From assembly GCA_006386115.1 (NCBI GenBank), contig VFIW01000136.1, positions 1-64,000 of the forward strand: a DNA stretch of 64,000 nucleotides, in the 5' to 3' direction. Positions 42,753-55,250 of the stretch are shown here, one piece after another; positions within the stretch are counted from its first letter, which is position 1; each line of letters starts with the position of its first letter. Under the pieces are notes generated by a model that saw only the letters and a program-made list of their open reading frames with translations, did not search any database and had not been told where the DNA came from. Both the position numbers and the translations under genes were made by a program. This stretch comes from Globisporangium splendens. Its lineage: Eukaryota; Oomycota; Peronosporomycetes; Pythiales; Pythiaceae.

Positions 42753-45700
42753 TAGGGGCGGGGCCTCCTACTGGCCCGGAAAAGAGGACTGTGGACGTTG
42801 TGGAGACACAGGACTCTGGCCCCCATGTGCATCAAGCACACGCAGTTTCCACTATGAGTGAGAAGAGTGTCAGTCAAACGTCAAGTTTGATCGTTCACAA
42901 AGTTCATGTAGACGGTATTGCAACGCCTCTACGAGTTTTGGTTGACACTGGTGCGTCGAACAACTTTGTTCGAAATGAAGTGATCGTCAGGCATGGTGTC
43001 TTCGTGCCTGATGCGTATGAAGAGAAGACAATGATTGTCCGGTTGGCAAATAGGTCAACTGTGAAGATGCCGAAGCGCGTGGTGCGCTTGGCAATCAAGT
43101 GTGAAGATTTCCGAGGTGAAGACGAGCTTATTTTACTCGACCTCGATGACAAGTTTGACATCATCCTGGGAATGCCGTGGTTGAAGCGTTACCAACCTAG
43201 CATTGACTGGATGAATATGAAGATCTCCGTTGGCAAGTCACGCGATGTTGACTTGTGCTGCACAACAACGGATGAAGTGGTATGGGTGTACACATCTGTG
43301 GAAGAGATCCCAGATGGCCCTTGTGACATTGCGGTGTGCAATGGCCCCCCATGTTCACAAGTGGTACCCATTTTGAAGAAGATGAACGGAGGTGGAGCAG
43401 TCAGGCGCCAGAAAAAGACTGTCTCCTTTGCCATCGACGACGAGAAGGATCGCGATGGCGTTGACAAGAGTGAATGGAAGTGGAACAAACACCCTTCCCA
43501 ATGCAAGAAGAAGACCAGCAAGAGAAGTGTTTCGTCAAGAGTTTTGAGTTCCCCTGGTCAAGGTACAAGTGGTGATGACGAAGGGAGTGTCCAAGCACAA
43601 GACATTCCAAGCGAGTTTGTGGATATCGCGGTCTACAATGAAGAAGGTGACGTGGATGTAATCCGTCACGTGAAGATTGGAAATCCTCCAAGTTCAGTCG
43701 AAGAGTTGATTTCCTTGCCATCGATGAGCAAGAAGACACTGGAGCGCAGCCTAGCGAGAGGCGATATTGCGCAGGTGTGTGTGATCGTCGAAATGGTCGA
43801 CGAAGGCTTCGTCAACACAGCATCGAGTGCGGATGCAGATGTGTTGGACGAAAAGACACGGAAGGAAAGGTTCGAGGAACAGTCGTGGGACGCCCTCAAG
43901 AAGAACCCCGTGTATGCGCTTGCCAGGGAATATGAAGACATTTTCCCTGACAAGGTGCCGGACGAATTGCCATTCGGCAGAGGCATTCGTCATGAGATTG
44001 ATGTACTTCCTGGCACGAAGTACTGCATCACAAGACAGTGGCCGTTGCCAAAGGAACAAGTCGAGGCGATCGACGAGTTCTTTGCGCAACGTGCTAAGGC
44101 TGGTCATGTGCGGGAGAGCAAGTCTCCGCATTGCAGCCCCACTTTCTGTGTGAAGAAGGTAACTGGAGGTTGGCGCATTGTTCACGCTTTCAACAAGCTG
44201 AACGACGCGACAATTCCAGCCCAGACTCCGGTTCCACGCAAGGACATGATCCTTGATGGAATGGTTGGCAGCGCCATCTTTAGTGCTACCGATCTGAAAG
44301 ATGGGTCCTATTAGATTCGAATGCGCGAAGACGATGTTCCACTAACCGCAGTGAGTACCCCGAGTGGTATGCTGTGGGAATGGTTAGTGATACCACAGGG
44401 ACTGAAGAATGCTCCTGCGACCTTCAATCGAATGGTCACGAACGTTCTTCGTCCTCTGCGAACATTTGCACCAAGTTACTTTGACGACATTTTCGTTCAT
44501 AGTAAGGCTACGAATGGGAAGTCTGATGTCGATGTTCATCTCGATCATCTCCGTCAAGTTTTCCAGGTCATGCGTGAGAACAAACTCTACGCAAACTTGA
44601 AGAAGTGCATGTTCTTCGCCCCCGAGATCCCTGTTCTCGGTTGTTTTGTGGGCAAGAGCGGTGTTCGAGTCGATCCGGAGAAGGTCAAAGCTATTGACGA
44701 TTGGCCAGTGCCAAAGAACGTCAAACAGCTGCGACAATGGTTGGGTTTAGCCAACTACTTGCACAAGTACACGCGCAATTACGCAGCGTTGGTGCAACCC
44801 CTCACACAGCTCTTGAAGAAAGACGTTGAGTGGAAGTGGTCGAAAGACCATCAGACGACATTCGAAGAAGTCAAGAAGAGTCTTCGAGAAGCTCCTGTAT
44901 TGGCTCTGCCAAACCACGACAAGCCGTTCCACGTCGTCTGTGATGCGAGCGACTATACCATCGGTTGCGCCTTAATGCAACACGATGATGAGGGTCACGA
45001 GCGAGTTGTGTCGTATCAGTCACGACAACTCCGACCCGCAGAACGGAACTACCCAGTTCATGACAAGGAACTTCTGGCGATGAAGTATTCTTTGGTCAAG
45101 TTCCGTGTGTATCTGCTTGGCGAGGAGCGCTTTGCTATCTACACTGATCACGCATCTCTGCGTACGGCAGTGGAGACTCCTCATTTGTCGCAAAGAATGG
45201 CGAGATGGTTCTCCTTCTTTGCAGAGTACAACTTTGTTGTACACTACAAGCCAGGCAAGACGAACATCTTAGCCGATGCGCTGTCAAGACGTCCGGACTA
45301 CGATCCGAAGACCAAGAGTGAAGACACGGACGGAGCGTGTCGACTCTGTGAAGGTGTTCAAGCGATCGCAGTGCAAGCAACGACTACTGTGCGAGAAGAG
45401 ATTGTCGAAGGGTACAAGTCTGACGAAACATGTCGGGACTTGTTGAAGTACTTCAAGGACCCTTCCGACAAAGCACTGCAAGGTCTTCCGTCGCGCACAA
45501 GATCGCGAGTTCACCGCTTCCGAGTATACAATGGGTTGTTGTACTATGCGGTCGAACAAGGGGATACAGCAAGGGTTGTTGTTCCCAACGACGAAGGTCT
45601 GCGCCATCGACTCTTGTATGAGTACCATGACAGTCCTTCGGGTGGCCACCTCGGACGTGAGAAAACGTTTCTCAGTCTTTCCCGGGATTACTACTGGCCA

Positions 45701-47520
45701 CACATGTACAAGTGGGTACGCAAGTATGTGAGGACTTGCGAGGTCTGCCAACGAGTGAAACCCTCTGGTTCCACGCAGGCACCACTTCGTTCATTGGCTG
45801 TCCCATCGGACAGTTGGAAGTCTGTGAGTATGGATTTCATATTCGGACTTCCACGTGACAAACACGGACGCAATGGCATCCTTGTGTTTGTGGACCGATT
45901 CAGCAAGATGGTCCATCTTGCGCCTGTTTCGGACAAGATCTCAGCGGAAAAGACTGCCAAGGTCTTTGTAGACGTCGTATTCCGTCTACACAGACTACCG
46001 GTCGAGATCGTGTCTGACCGTGACACCCGTTTCACGTCCAAGTTCTGGCGTGCACTGTTCGGACTTCTGGACACCAAGTTGTCCATGTCAACAGCGGCAC
46101 ACCCTGAAACGGACGGTCAAACAGAGCGAGTGAATCGTGTCCTCGAAGACGTGTTGCGCAGTTACGCAACGTCTTTCAAAGAGTGGAGTGAGTTTCTCCC
46201 TCTTGCCGAGTTTGCGTTGAACAACTCCACGCATGTCTCGACAGGTCACTCTCCATTTTATGTGAACTATGGCATTCACCCTCGAGTGCCTGCTTCCATA
46301 ATGGGTGAGGTCTCTACCTTAAGTGGGGAGGGACTCCGGCTCACGGAAACAAGCCGAAGTCGTCTTACGACCTGAATGCTGCTTCCGAGTTGAAAGCCAA
46401 TTTTGACTCGATGAAACCCCTCGACGACCTAACAAGTCGTGAAGAGCAGCAAGTCGATGACTTTATCGTGAGGAGACAAGCCGTTGTGAGGTTTGTTCGA
46501 GACGCAATCGCGAAGGCTCAGGATCTGCAAAAGGAACAAGCAGACAAGAGCGGAAGGAAGAACAAGCAAGTTTACAAGATCAATGATCTTGTATTACTTA
46601 GCACGGCGAACCCGCCTGAACATGCAGTGTCCAACTTGGGAAGCTCGAAGCTTCTGCCAAGGTTCATTGGACCGTTCAAGGTAGTGAAATGCAATGGCGA
46701 TGCCTACACGCTAGACATACCTACACGCATGCGTCTACACCCGACATTTTATGTGGGTAGACTAAAGCCTTACCTTCCAAGTGGATCTGCGGATCCTACG
46801 AGATCTCCCGCAAACGATCGAGCTGATCGTGAAGCTTCTCCACTTGATTGCGAAGAGCAAACAGCTCATCGCTCTGGAGATTCTTCTCGGCGTACAGGAG
46901 TTGCAGGACGTCGAAGGATTGGTCCTTCATTGTCTCCAACGCTTGAAGGCGAGAATGGTACTCACCACGAAGTACCTCGAGAGCCGAACCTGCCTCTCCC
47001 ACAGAGCGCAACAGGCGATCGTGAGCCAACTCACGAGACTTCTCGTTCTTCTGGAGTCGAACAAGTTCGTCCTGAACCTGTTGGAACCGTTGCTCGTAAC
47101 GGGACTCCAAAGCCGAACACTGGGCAGAACCTTCTGTCAGATCGTCGATCTTCGACTCATGATCGGCGACAAGGTTCTCGAGACTCTCGCAGTATTCCTC
47201 AAGCGTCGAACAACGCTGCTGCAGCGCCTCGATTTGCCCACGATGAGCACTCTTCCACTTCCAGAGCCGCTCAATCGTTTTCTCGTTCAGCCCCACCCCC
47301 GTTGTTAGACTCTCAGGGAGAGCATCGCTGGGTGGTTGAGTCGATTGTTGATCATGAAGATCGACCGACTCATCGTCGAGGAAAGAAGCGGTTGAACCAT
47401 CAACGCTTCAACAGAGTTCGGTGGCGTGGATATCCACCGAGCTCGGACACGTGGGAGCCTCGTCAGACATTGGAGTCTGATGTTCCCGACGTGGTCCGCA
47501 GCTATGAGAACTGCTTGTAG
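42596..47520 (+). pseudogene. Ty3/gypsy pol: protease, RT, RNase H, integrase, chromodomain
   Basis: Protease LVDTGASNNF at about 42940. RT begins near 43970, with TAG at 44312-44314 just after TDLKDGSY where a Gln codon is expected, and YFDD at 44478. RNase H has HVVCDASDYTIGCALMQ and ADALSRRPDY. Integrase has the HHCC finger (about 45630-45750) and D, D, E in SMDFIFG, SDRDTRF and DGQTERVN. The frame ends at 46375, and the integrase C-terminus resumes at 46390 in another frame. A disordered linker leads to a chromodomain (RWVVESIVDHED...VRWRGYPPSSDTWEP) ending at 47520. Not functional as it stands. Confidence 0.92.
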
Positions 47521-47871
47521 CGTCGCCAGGGGCGACACTACGACGACCAGAGCTAGGATTCGCTCTGTCGTCAGCGGGAGTTCTTCTTTGGGCACGGGCA
47601 TTGCCACGACGAAGAAGACGCTCCATCTTGTTCTCGTTCTCAAGACGAACAAATGTTCGCCATGAGTCTCGCTGAGCTGCGATGTGTTGGTTCGGATCAT
47701 CGCGATCGTTGATCCGACGCCAACTGAAGAACCGCTCCTTGTAGAACTCGAGCTCCCCCTTCTTCTTCAGAATGGGAGAAATGTCGAAGAGTTCTGGAGC
47801 TGTCCGCTGTCGCTTGGACGACGGACGTTCTTCACGGTTCACTTGGTCGCTTGGTCGCTTGGTCGCTTCAT
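46796..47871 (-). other. Antisense coiled-coil ORF overlapping pol linker and chromodomain
   Basis: On the minus strand one frame is open from 47842 to 46796 except for a single TGA at 47408-47410. The part after the stop (166 aa or more) is rich in E, Q, L and K with heptad-like spacing (LQQRCSTLEEYCESLENLVADH). The part before it is basic (ERPSSKRQRTAPELFDIS, then FYKERFFSWRRIN). It extends 320 bp beyond the sense pol stop. An ATG at 47871 is out of frame because of a triplicated 8-bp unit at 47843-47866. It may be an antisense gene of the element or a chance open frame. Confidence 0.45.
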
Positions 47872-47944
47872 TGCCAATTGCAAAGTGAACTGCTCCGAAA
47901 GGTCTGCAAAAGTACGCAAGGTACTTGTGACTTTAAGGGGATGA

Positions 47945-48600
47945 TGTAATGGAATGGGCTATAACCAGCCATTACATGAAGGTGGATCTGTCCCCAGATC
48001 TAGTGTGCCACACACCACCTTCAGCGTGCATTGTGGAGACACAAATAACAAAAGGGATTACGGTAAGACAGTCCCCACATGCACGTGTGACGTCATTCGA
48101 TGACGTCACGAGTGTTCTCTGTGCTGATCAGTGCAGAATGTTGCTCTCATGTACTAGTCAGTATAGAGCGATGACATCCATGTACTAATCAAGTACTGAG
48201 TGATGGTTCCTGCTTGGGAAACTGCACTGGCGACGAGACCGACGTGTCTCTGCCACCTGGAGTGAGTGGCGCGAGCCAATCACTTTGCAGGGATTTTAAA
48301 CAAGACTTGAAGTTCAAGCTTCTAGAAGATCCCGTAGGTTCAACCTCAGTGTACCCAAGGTTTTATATATCATATTCATAGGTTTTATTGTGTATGTTTA
48401 GGTTTTAGTTATAAAACCTGTAGGATCCCTTGGGGTTCATTTGTAAGTAGCGACAGGAACCATAACCATTTTTAATTCAGTTGCAAATTTTCCTCCAAGT
48501 ACTCAAGTCTTCTTCCTCCCTCCAAGTCGGGAGATCGCTTCCTCTGGCACAAGCGTGTGTGCCGTGTTTGAGGGACTGTTGTGAACAGCGCCCTCTTACA
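47945..48600 (+). repeat. 3' LTR
   Basis: 656 bp, TGTAATGG...CTCTTACA. CRE-like pair at 48088-48095 and 48101-48108. Closer to the inverted and truncated LTR copies downstream than to the 5' LTR. Confidence 0.9.
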
Positions 48601-49731
48601 GTCTCGCAGTTGTCTTGCAGCGATGGCTGCATCCAACTCGACGAACCATCGTGAGAGAGGTTCGTTCTCTCCGCCGCGATACGGAGAGACGTCAAGCTTC
48701 AGCGGCACCGTCCTGAGTGAGGAAACAGGGGTTGCGACCTGCTTCCGGGAGGACATGATCTCGTGGTGCATAAAGCTGACCACCGCGCTCTTCTGGTCCT
48801 CCGGAGACGCCGATCGAAGCAGACTGACCACAGCAGCCTCTCCGATGACATCTCGCATGCGCTCAAGCGCCATCCACTCATGAGAAGACAGATGAGGGAA
48901 ACCCTCAATAGTCAACTCGACAGTTTCCGGTACTGCTGGACCGAGTGGGGTTCCTGTAGCATCCATGTTCCGACAAGGATGCTCGCAGGGTCTTGGACAG
49001 GAATGCGCGACGTGCTTAAAGCCGCGTCGTCAAACCTCTTCACTTCACTGGGTCGTTGGAAGGACCGCTCGAAGTGCTACCAGGTGTAAGAGGGCGCTGT
49101 TAACAACAGTCCCTCAAACACGGCACACACGCTTGTGCCAGAGGAAGCGATCTCCCGACTTGGAGGGAGGAAGAAGACTTGAGGGCTTGGAGGAAAATTT
49201 GCAACTGAATTGAAAAGGTTATGGTTCCTGTCGCTACTTACAAATGAACCCCAAGGGATCCTACAGGTTTTATAACTAAAACCTAAACATACACAATAAA
49301 ACCTATGAATATGATATATAAAACCTTGGGTACACTGAGGTTGAACCTACGGGATCTTCTAGAAGCTTGAACTTCAAGTCTTGTTTAAAATCCCTGCAAA
49401 GTGATTGGCTCGCCACTCACTCCAGGTGGCAGAGACACGTCGGTCTCGTCGCCAGTGCAGTTTCCCAAGCAGGAACCATCACTCAGTACTTGATTAGTAC
49501 ATGGATGTCATCGCTCTGTACTGATTAGTACATGAGAACAACATTCTGCACTGATCAGCACAGAGAACACTCGTGACGTCATCGAATGACGTCACACGTG
49601 CATGTGGGGACTGTCTTACCGTAATCCCTTTGTTATTTGTGTCTCCACAATGCACGCTGAAGGTGGTGTGTGACACACTAGATCTGGGAGCAGATCCACC
49701 TTCATGTAATGGCTGGTTATAGCCCATTACA
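48601..49731 (-). mobile_element. Inverted 5' fragment of the same Ty3/gypsy family
   Basis: On the minus strand: LTR 49731-49085 (647 bp, TGTAATGG...CTTACA), the primer binding site, then gag from ATG 48966 down to about 48606, breaking off at GCGAGAC directly against the 3' LTR end at 48600. This gag piece has no frameshift and is better preserved than the gag of the full-length element. Confidence 0.9.
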
Positions 49732-50281
49732 CAAAGAGATTACGGTAATACAGTCCCCACATGCACGTGTGACGTCATTCGATGACGTCACGAGTGTTCT
49801 CTGTGCTGATCAGTGCAGAATGTTGTTCTCATGTACTAATCAGTACAGAGTGATGACATCCATGTACTAATCAAGTACTGAGTGATGGTTCCTGCTTGGG
49901 AAACTGGACTGGCGACGAGACCGACGTGTCTCTGCCACCTGGAGTGAGTGGCGCGAGCCAATCACTTTGCAGGGATTTTATACAAGACTTGAAGTTCAAG
50001 CTTCTAGAAGATCCCGTAGGTTCAACCTCAGTGTACCCAAGGTTTTATATATCATATTCATAGGTTTTATTGTGTATGTTTAGGTTTTAGTTATAAAACC
50101 TGTAGGATCCCTTGGGGTTCATTTGTAAGTAGCGACAGGAACCATAACCTTTTTAATTCAGTTGCAAATTTTCCTCCAAGCCCTCAAGTCTTCTTCCTCC
50201 CTCCAAGTCGGGAGATCGCTTCCTCTGGCACAAGCGTGTGTGCCGTGTTTGAGGGACTGTTGTGAGCAGCGCTCTTTTACA
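49732..50281 (+). repeat. Truncated LTR, same family
   Basis: Plus-strand LTR that lacks about the first 100 bp and ends CTTTTACA at 50281. It is joined head to head with the inverted LTR at 49731. Confidence 0.9.
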
Positions 50282-50393
50282 CATGCCGAATAGTTTCAGG
50301 GAAATAACACGCGAAAGGATGCACGCAGTACAAGGGTGATGTACTTTATTGTGTTAATTAATACGACTTGCGCTCATTCATCAGTGGCATTTC

Positions 50394-50642
50394 TAAACCG
50401 GTGGCACGGTTCTAGTGGGGTAAGCTTCTGACCTCTACGCTGTTGATTGCGGGTTCGAGTCCCGTTCGGAGAGGGATTTTCAACGAGCGGAAATTCAAAG
50501 TTCTTCGGGCCCAATCAGGGGTCGCGGTGGGACCCCATGGGGGGCAATAAGACCCAGCCCTGTAATTCCTACCTCTTCAATAAAAATCGGCTATTGTAGG
50601 TCACAACGATGAACCTAAATATACCTCACCCTCAAAATCAAA
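50394..50642 (+). mobile_element. tRNA-derived SINE with LINE-type 3' tail
   Basis: Flanked by perfect 14-bp direct repeats ATCAGTGGCATTTC at 50380-50393 and 50643-50656. The head (about 50400-50475) is tRNA-like: A-box-like TCTAGTGGGGT at 50411-50421 and B box GGTTCGAGTCC at 50452-50462, about 30 nt apart, as in pol III promoters. A body of about 120 nt follows. The 3' part (about 50594-50630) matches the 3' end of the local LINE (ATTGTAGGTCAC, GATGAACCTAAATATACC), then a CAAAAT-type tail. It has all the parts of a LINE-mobilised SINE. Confidence 0.9.
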
Positions 50643-50746
50643 ATCAGTGGCATTTCAGACGCAGGCTCCGATGCTCCTATGTACACACACGCAAATTCGT
50701 GATAATGCCAACTACGGCATGAAGAACAAAAGCATGACTTACCAGC

Positions 50747-51013
50747 GCGAACAGAGGACATGACAGGCGAACGGCGTGTTGGCGATGATGACGATGGGTA
50801 TTTTGTCTTACCAAACAGCTGAGAGAACGATTCGAAGGCGTGAGAGATCGGCGACGACAGCGCCGCAGTCGGAACTTTGGAATTCGGCAATGTCAGTGCT
50901 GGAGACGCTCGAGAGGTGGTCGGCGCTTTTGCTGTGGCTGGTTTGCTGCCACTCGAACAGCGGGAACAACGACCTCGGACTCTAGATCGCGCTCTTTTCG
51001 TCGCGTTTTGCTG
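50747..51013 (-). other. Possible orphan 5' exon
   Basis: The minus-strand frame, read from an ATG near 51013, encodes a basic, Ser/Pro/Ala-rich stretch (about 88 aa) and runs into CGCGCTGGTAAGTCATG, a good donor site at about 50747. The SINE lies in what would be the intron, and the next sequence is retroelement, so downstream exons are not visible. No domain recognised. Confidence 0.3.
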
Positions 51014-51028
51014 CCTAAGCCACATCAT

Positions 51029-52023
51029 TGGCGCCTACTGATGTAAGGGACTTGAAGTACTATCCCTTTGTATGCCATGCTGCATATCCCAGTCATGGCC
51101 GCAGCCTACCCTCACAGCAGCATCACAGTACTCGACCAACTTGTAGTTGATGTGTGCACCTTGTGCTCAGAGTCTGCGTGCAGGAAGGCCGATCCTCGTG
51201 AGCGCGCGTTAGGACTGGTCACGCATTGCAGACCTCCATGTGTGTGCATCGCTAAAAACCAGGACCAAAATCCGCATGGCAGAAATCGGTCCGTTACGGA
51301 AGATGACCGCTACGACATATCACTACAAGTACTTTATGTTAAGTACGCAAACGTACTTAACTCTTATCTTCCGAAGGAAAGAAAACATTGACTTGCCACA
51401 TTCTGGCAACGGCAATTTGCCTAATTTAGTAGCCGAAAAAATTGTGGGTCACACCATTGATACAATGTTTGAATGTGCTGTCTCAGCAAAATGTTCTTAA
51501 TAGAGGGCTCTCCCTGCTGGTATCAGACAATATGATGTCAGTGGTTGTCGGTCTTATGTTGAAGCTGAATGCCGGTAATGGTACCGGTGGTTGGAGATAC
51601 CCTCGCTTTTCAGGGGAGTGTTCTCCTTGCGGCTGCCAACCATGACGGCGACTCTCACGTTCAAACGAATGACCGCCCTGCGAAAACTCGTAACCAGCAT
51701 CATTCTATGCTCACCGGAGATAGAAATCGATGCAGGCAACCAGCTAATCAGTCACCAGGAGCCGTGGAGCAGGAAACACACAAAACGAGAGTACAAGTGG
51801 ATCAGCAACGGCATGGGAACCACCATCGCGGTGCCAGTATCGGAGAGGAAGCCACACGGACTACATTCAGATGCAACGACAAGCAAACGGAGTTCTCTGG
51901 ACAGTGACCGACTGGGACGGGGATGCTACTGTCAACAAGACGTGGCAATGATCGAAGAAGAAATAAAGAACCGTAGGGTGGACATTCAAACCGCACCCGC
52001 TCACGACGCACTGTCCGTGGCTG
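51029..52023. other. Intergenic and degraded sequence
   Basis: Several short frames without recognised domains. The right part may be the decayed 5' portion of the older LINE. Confidence 0.4.
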
Positions 52024-55000
52024 GTGCACGAACGTACTCCCCCAAACAGTATCCAGAAGACAATTGACCGAGCACGAACACGGAGGCTGCACAGCAAGTT
52101 GTATCAAGGTCTCGGAGGACTCATAGATAAGCTCAACGAAGTCGCGAAAACTGATCAGTGGTGCAGTCATGTGCAGTATCGGCTACCAGCAGATCTATGG
52201 AAACAACGAGGATGTCTTACACCGTATCAGATGTGGACGACATACCAGATTTCTACGATGCAGCTCAACGTGCCGTCTATTCGAGCGCTCGAGCGGTTAT
52301 GTGCTACGTTGGTATCCAACTTCCCACAGCTCCTGTATCGACCACAGCAAGCAAATGTGCTTCGGCTGTACAACGGGCAACGTCATTATAACCACGAATG
52401 GCATCTGCACACCAGTGAAGCAACTCTGACCCACGTCGACACGACCCTAGTCAAAGCTACGCATACAGTTCACTCTGCAACGGACTGTGACGTCATGGCA
52501 ACAAGAGACTTGAACGGGCAGAAGGTGTCGTTCCATGCACACCCACGCTTCACAAGAATCGTGCAACTATGGGGTGGCAACGGACGATATAATACGACCA
52601 GATCTTTCTATCGGCAACAAGTTGCAGCAACGAGGACACAAATTGGCAAAGATACTCGAGAGATGCAGCAGTCAACAAAGCTGTCCATACAGCAGGATCT
52701 CTGTGGCCAGGACTGCAATTAATCAAATGGAGCGAATTACACAACATCCCAGGGATTACAGTTTATACGGCTCAGACTCTTCTCCGGCTGAAAGCCAACC
52801 GACTCTCCATGTGGAACTATGAGAAAGCTGATCTATCCTGCTCGAATCCCGAATGTTCCCAAGTTGTCCAATCTTCTGTTCAACATCTACTCTGGGAGTG
52901 TCCGAAAGCCAAACTCGTGTGGAACTACTTTTATGCGCTATGGGCGAAGATCAGAATCACTCCTGGTCACGACCCCGCAATCTGGATCTTCAGTCTGGAT
53001 CTACCAGATACTCCAAGGCGTGCATGGACCACGATCAAGAGACACATTATCGGACACAAGTTCTCCAATGAACATCTCCAAGATCACCTCTATTCCGTCG
53101 CACACATGCTGTGGCGATATATGAGCGCGACGCTCATACATGCCATTTGGTGTGCGCATCTGCGACGCATGGATTCGGATCCAATCGAATCGACTTCTGA
53201 GATGGCGATCATGATGACCAGATTAGAGGCAGGAATGCGAAACCTCACACGACTCGCTGAAGCGCAAGCTGGAGGCTCTGACGGTCACACGGTTGTAGCA
53301 GTTCTCAAAGCCTATGTCGACTGCTTTCTCAGCCAAACCGACGCCATCCCCCTGACTCCAAGTGATACTCGCGGCGTTTACCTGTTGTTTTTCGATGGTG
53401 GATCACGCGGCAATCCAGTACCAGGAGGGACTGGATCCATTATCGTGCGTGTCCATAAGGACTCGCACACAGCCAGTTTAATTTGGGCCGCGAGCATGGC
53501 TTATAGCAGGAAGGACACGACCAACAACTTTGCCGAGTACTGGGGTCTCATACATGGACTCCGAGAAGCCCAACGCAGTCACTTCGAATCGTTGTACGTG
53601 ATTGGAGACAGTGCACTGGTTATCTCCCAACAGTGAATGCATCGGTCCCCTCAACAGCACCGATTGGCACGTTTATACCAGACAAGTCGACGACTCGCGG
53701 ATTGCATCGACATCCGAGGATGGTACCATCACTACCGTGACTTCAACAAGATGGCGGACTCAGCCGCCAACCTAGCCATGGACACCAGAACCTCAACGCA
53801 GGTTCACTTCCCAACCCAACGAGCTGCTTTCAACAATCTCACCCAGGATCTTGACAACGACGTCATGCATTGGCTTATGCGAAGTTCGGAAGACCCAAGG
53901 TCATTAGACAACACAAGGCAGCCTCACATAGGACCAAGAGAACATGCCATCCTGGTCAAAGATTATTTAGCATTCAGAAGTGATCTATTGCAATCCGCGC
54001 TGTAGACACATTTACACTCCTAGATGGAATTCGTAATGAAGATTAGGTAGGAGAATGGATATTGTAGGTCACGAAGATGAACCTAAATATACCTCACCTT
54101 ACAAAGATAAAGATAAAGATGCAGCTCAACCTGTTCCATCCGGGAAGGATCGAGCCTTCGGCGTGCCCAAGCAATGCCGGATGTGGGGAGACAAAAGAAA
54201 CTATCTCACACATAGTCTGGAGTTGCAAGCGAGCACAAGCTGCGTGGACGGTCTTCCTCGGACAATGGATGGACCGAGCATTGACAGAGCAAGCACTCAA
54301 CCTCTTCCTACCTCATATTGTGAGCCGCACAGCCCCGCCAGGTCAATGGCCTTTGCTCCAGGAATTGGAAAAGCACTTCGGGTTCATTGCTCCGGAACAC
54401 TCGACAGCACTACAGAAACTCTGGTTTATCGCCACATCAAGTATCCCAGTATTGCTTTGGAGAACGAGAGTGGAAATAGCGCATGAACAGCAGCGTGTCA
54501 CTATCGAAGAAAGTACCAAGCGTGTGTGATGCAAGTGCGAGCTGTGGCTCATCGGATGAGAACGCTCAAAGGAGAAAAGATCGATGCAACGTGCCTGAGC
54601 CAACTGCTCAGCGTACTGGAGAGACAAGACTTGTCGCGGCAACTGGAAGCATGGGCGACGGCGCGTTTGTATTTCGATGGAGGTGCACGCGGCAACCCAG
54701 GTCCAGGAGGCAGCGGTTGGGCACTCACCTTCCTAAATGAACGCAGCAATTGATGGGAACTCAAAGTATGCGGCTATGCGTACATGGGATCAGAAGTCGC
54801 GAACAATTTGTGCGAATACAGCGCGCTGAAAGATGGTCTGGCATTCAGTGCACATTATCTACAGCACTATGAAGTCAAGATGGAAGTCTTTGGAGATAGC
54901 CAAATGATTGTCGCATCCCAGAACGGGTTCTCCTCAATACGCCAGACCAAGTTGCAGCCACTAGCAGCTCGGGTAAATCAAGTCATCGCCAACTTTGCGT

Positions 55001-55250
55001 GGACCTCCTGGAATCACGCAAAACGAGAACAAAACAAAATGGCCGATCTTCTCGCCAACATGGCAATGAACTCCAAGAGTGCGAAGATACTCACCGACGA
55101 ATCGCGGGGGAACGATCAAATTCTTATGTCCCAAGTCGCAGCTCTGCTCGACAATGATATCGGTGTCACACCGTCAAAACTTAGAAACACCTCACTGTCA
55201 GCAGTGTCAATGAGACTCAGGAATTCTTCAACTGAATGTAGATCATAAGT
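52024..55250 (+). mobile_element. Older LINE with RNase H, split by a younger LINE
   Basis: Target element of the insertion at 52270-54117. Left part (about 52024-52269) and right part (54131-55250) join in one frame across the target duplication into a zf-RVT-like finger (CPSNAGC, then H and C). Further on is an RNase H domain from about 54660 (LYFDGGARGNPGPGGSG, NNLCEYSALKDGL, FGDSQMIV). It has a frameshift near 54520 and a stop at 54751. A different LINE family from the inserted one, by sequence. Confidence 0.75.
52270..54117 (+). mobile_element. 5'-truncated LINE insertion with 13-bp target duplication
   Basis: GATGCAGCTCAAC occurs at 52257-52269 and again at 54118-54130. The 1848-bp insert matches the LINE block at about 4965-6800: mid-ORF region, zf-RVT finger, RNase H (DGGSRGNPVPGG), 3' UTR and an AAAGATAAAGATAAA tail. 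A 2-nt insertion near 52660 and a CGA to TGA change at 53634 break it. It keeps the Tyr and Ser codons that are stops in the copy at 4214-6799. Confidence 0.92.

Larger units (their letters stand above)
40940..48600 (+). mobile_element. Ty3/gypsy retrotransposon with chromodomain, full length but decayed
   Basis: LTRs at 40940-41586 and 47945-48600 begin TG and end CA. Between them lie a primer binding site, gag with a CCHC knuckle, protease, reverse transcriptase, RNase H, integrase and a C-terminal chromodomain. Pol lies in the -1 frame relative to gag, with overlap at 42596-42752. Damage: a shifted segment in gag, TAG in RT, a frameshift at the integrase end. No matching 5-bp target duplication (CCCGC left, GTCTC right), because the 3' side abuts an inverted fragment. 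Confidence 0.93.

Noticed and set aside
50400..50475. Functional tRNA gene
   Set aside because: A and B boxes are present, but the region is part of a SINE with target duplications and LINE tail, and I could not fold a full cloverleaf.
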